This document shows, one piece after another, positions 5,302 to 5,395 of a stretch of DNA of 5,395 nt. The notes under the pieces are model-generated. The model did not search any database, had not been told where the DNA came from, and saw nothing but the letters and a program-made list of their open reading frames with translations. A program made the position numbers and the translations under genes. This DNA comes from an uncultured Mycoplasmatota bacterium (GTDB taxonomy: Bacteria; Bacillota_I; Bacilli_A; RF39; UBA660): the NCBI GenBank assembly GCA_900544605.1, contig UQVP01000041.1, positions 1-5,395 on the forward strand, in the 5' to 3' direction. How positions within the stretch are numbered: position 1 is the stretch's first letter; each line of letters starts with the position of its first letter.

Positions 5302-5395
5302 ATGGTTAACATAGCTTTAAAAATAATAGCAGAACAACCTGGGGGGGGTTATTTAATCATACTATAATAATAAATAATAAAGAAAACACAAAGTT
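5302..5395 (+). CDS. start of an unrecognised gene, frame closed after a run of eight G (possibly phase-off)
   Basis: ATG at 5302 follows AAAGGA (5286-5291), a ribosome binding site 10 bases upstream, and a good promoter. As written the frame gives only 21 residues, MVNIALKIIAEQPGGG plus five more, and stops at 5365-5367. The codons at 5341-5349 lie in a run of eight G (5341-5348). With six or nine G the frame would instead continue for at least 15 codons to the window edge without a stop; with seven G it would stop at once (TAA at 5354-5356). So this is either a phase-variable gene in its off state, a sequencing or assembly error in a homopolymer, or a genuine 21-residue peptide. No family can be named from so few residues. 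Confidence 0.4.
5341..5348 (+). repeat. G(8) homopolymer tract
   Basis: Eight consecutive G in otherwise very AT-rich DNA, 39 bases after a start codon. Poly-G tracts of this length are classic slipped-strand mispairing sites. It is the only G-run of this length in the window. Confidence 0.9.

Noticed and set aside
5358..5368. TATAAT at 5363-5368 as another promoter -10
   Set aside because: The -35 position falls in the G-tract region and has no match; such hexamers are common by chance in this AT-rich sequence.

Overview
The window is strongly AT-rich. UGG encodes every tryptophan, and stops are mainly TAG and TAA. The core genes are of Bacillota type: a DnaB/DnaD-superfamily initiation protein, a DnaI helicase loader, and a threonyl-tRNA synthetase behind a tRNA-sensing T-box leader. 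The order dnaB-dnaI-thrS is the Bacillus order, without the ytxC gene that lies between dnaI and thrS in B. subtilis. Together with the prepilin-like protein at the left edge, this suggests an uncultured low-GC Bacilli/Clostridia-like (gut-type) bacterium using the standard bacterial code. The exact lineage cannot be fixed from this window.

Layout: 1-647 is the 3' part of a gene for a prepilin-like secreted protein. Its last 51 codons change sharply in composition (38 end in C or T, no lysine, about 44% GC by hand count), as in the variable region of a diversity-generating retroelement (DGR) or a recombining pilin tail. A perfect 13-bp inverted repeat with a T-tract follows (terminator). 764-2981 is a two-gene replication-restart/initiation operon, dnaB and dnaI, which together load the replicative helicase. 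2982-3276 holds a 15-bp direct repeat, a near-consensus extended -10 promoter, and a full T-box riboswitch with specifier codon ACU (Thr), antiterminator and terminator. 3277-3477 is a 66-codon GTG-initiated small gene whose ribosome binding site is the 3' arm of the T-box terminator. It overlaps thrS, which most likely starts at 3455 and encodes a short ThrRS without the N-terminal TGS domain. A terminator overlaps the thrS stop codon. The right end (5213-5395) has a 12-bp tandem duplication, a promoter with a perfect TATAAT, and a start codon with a ribosome binding site. The reading frame there is closed soon after a run of eight G, but would stay open to the window edge with six or nine G: a candidate phase-variable gene.

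How it works together: uncharged tRNA-Thr should stabilise the antiterminator and let transcription run into the small gene and thrS. The same switch would free the small gene's ribosome binding site, and the small gene is likely translationally coupled to thrS. The two ends of the window may each carry a variation system, a hypervariable pilin tail on the left and a G-tract switch on the right, flanking ordinary housekeeping genes.
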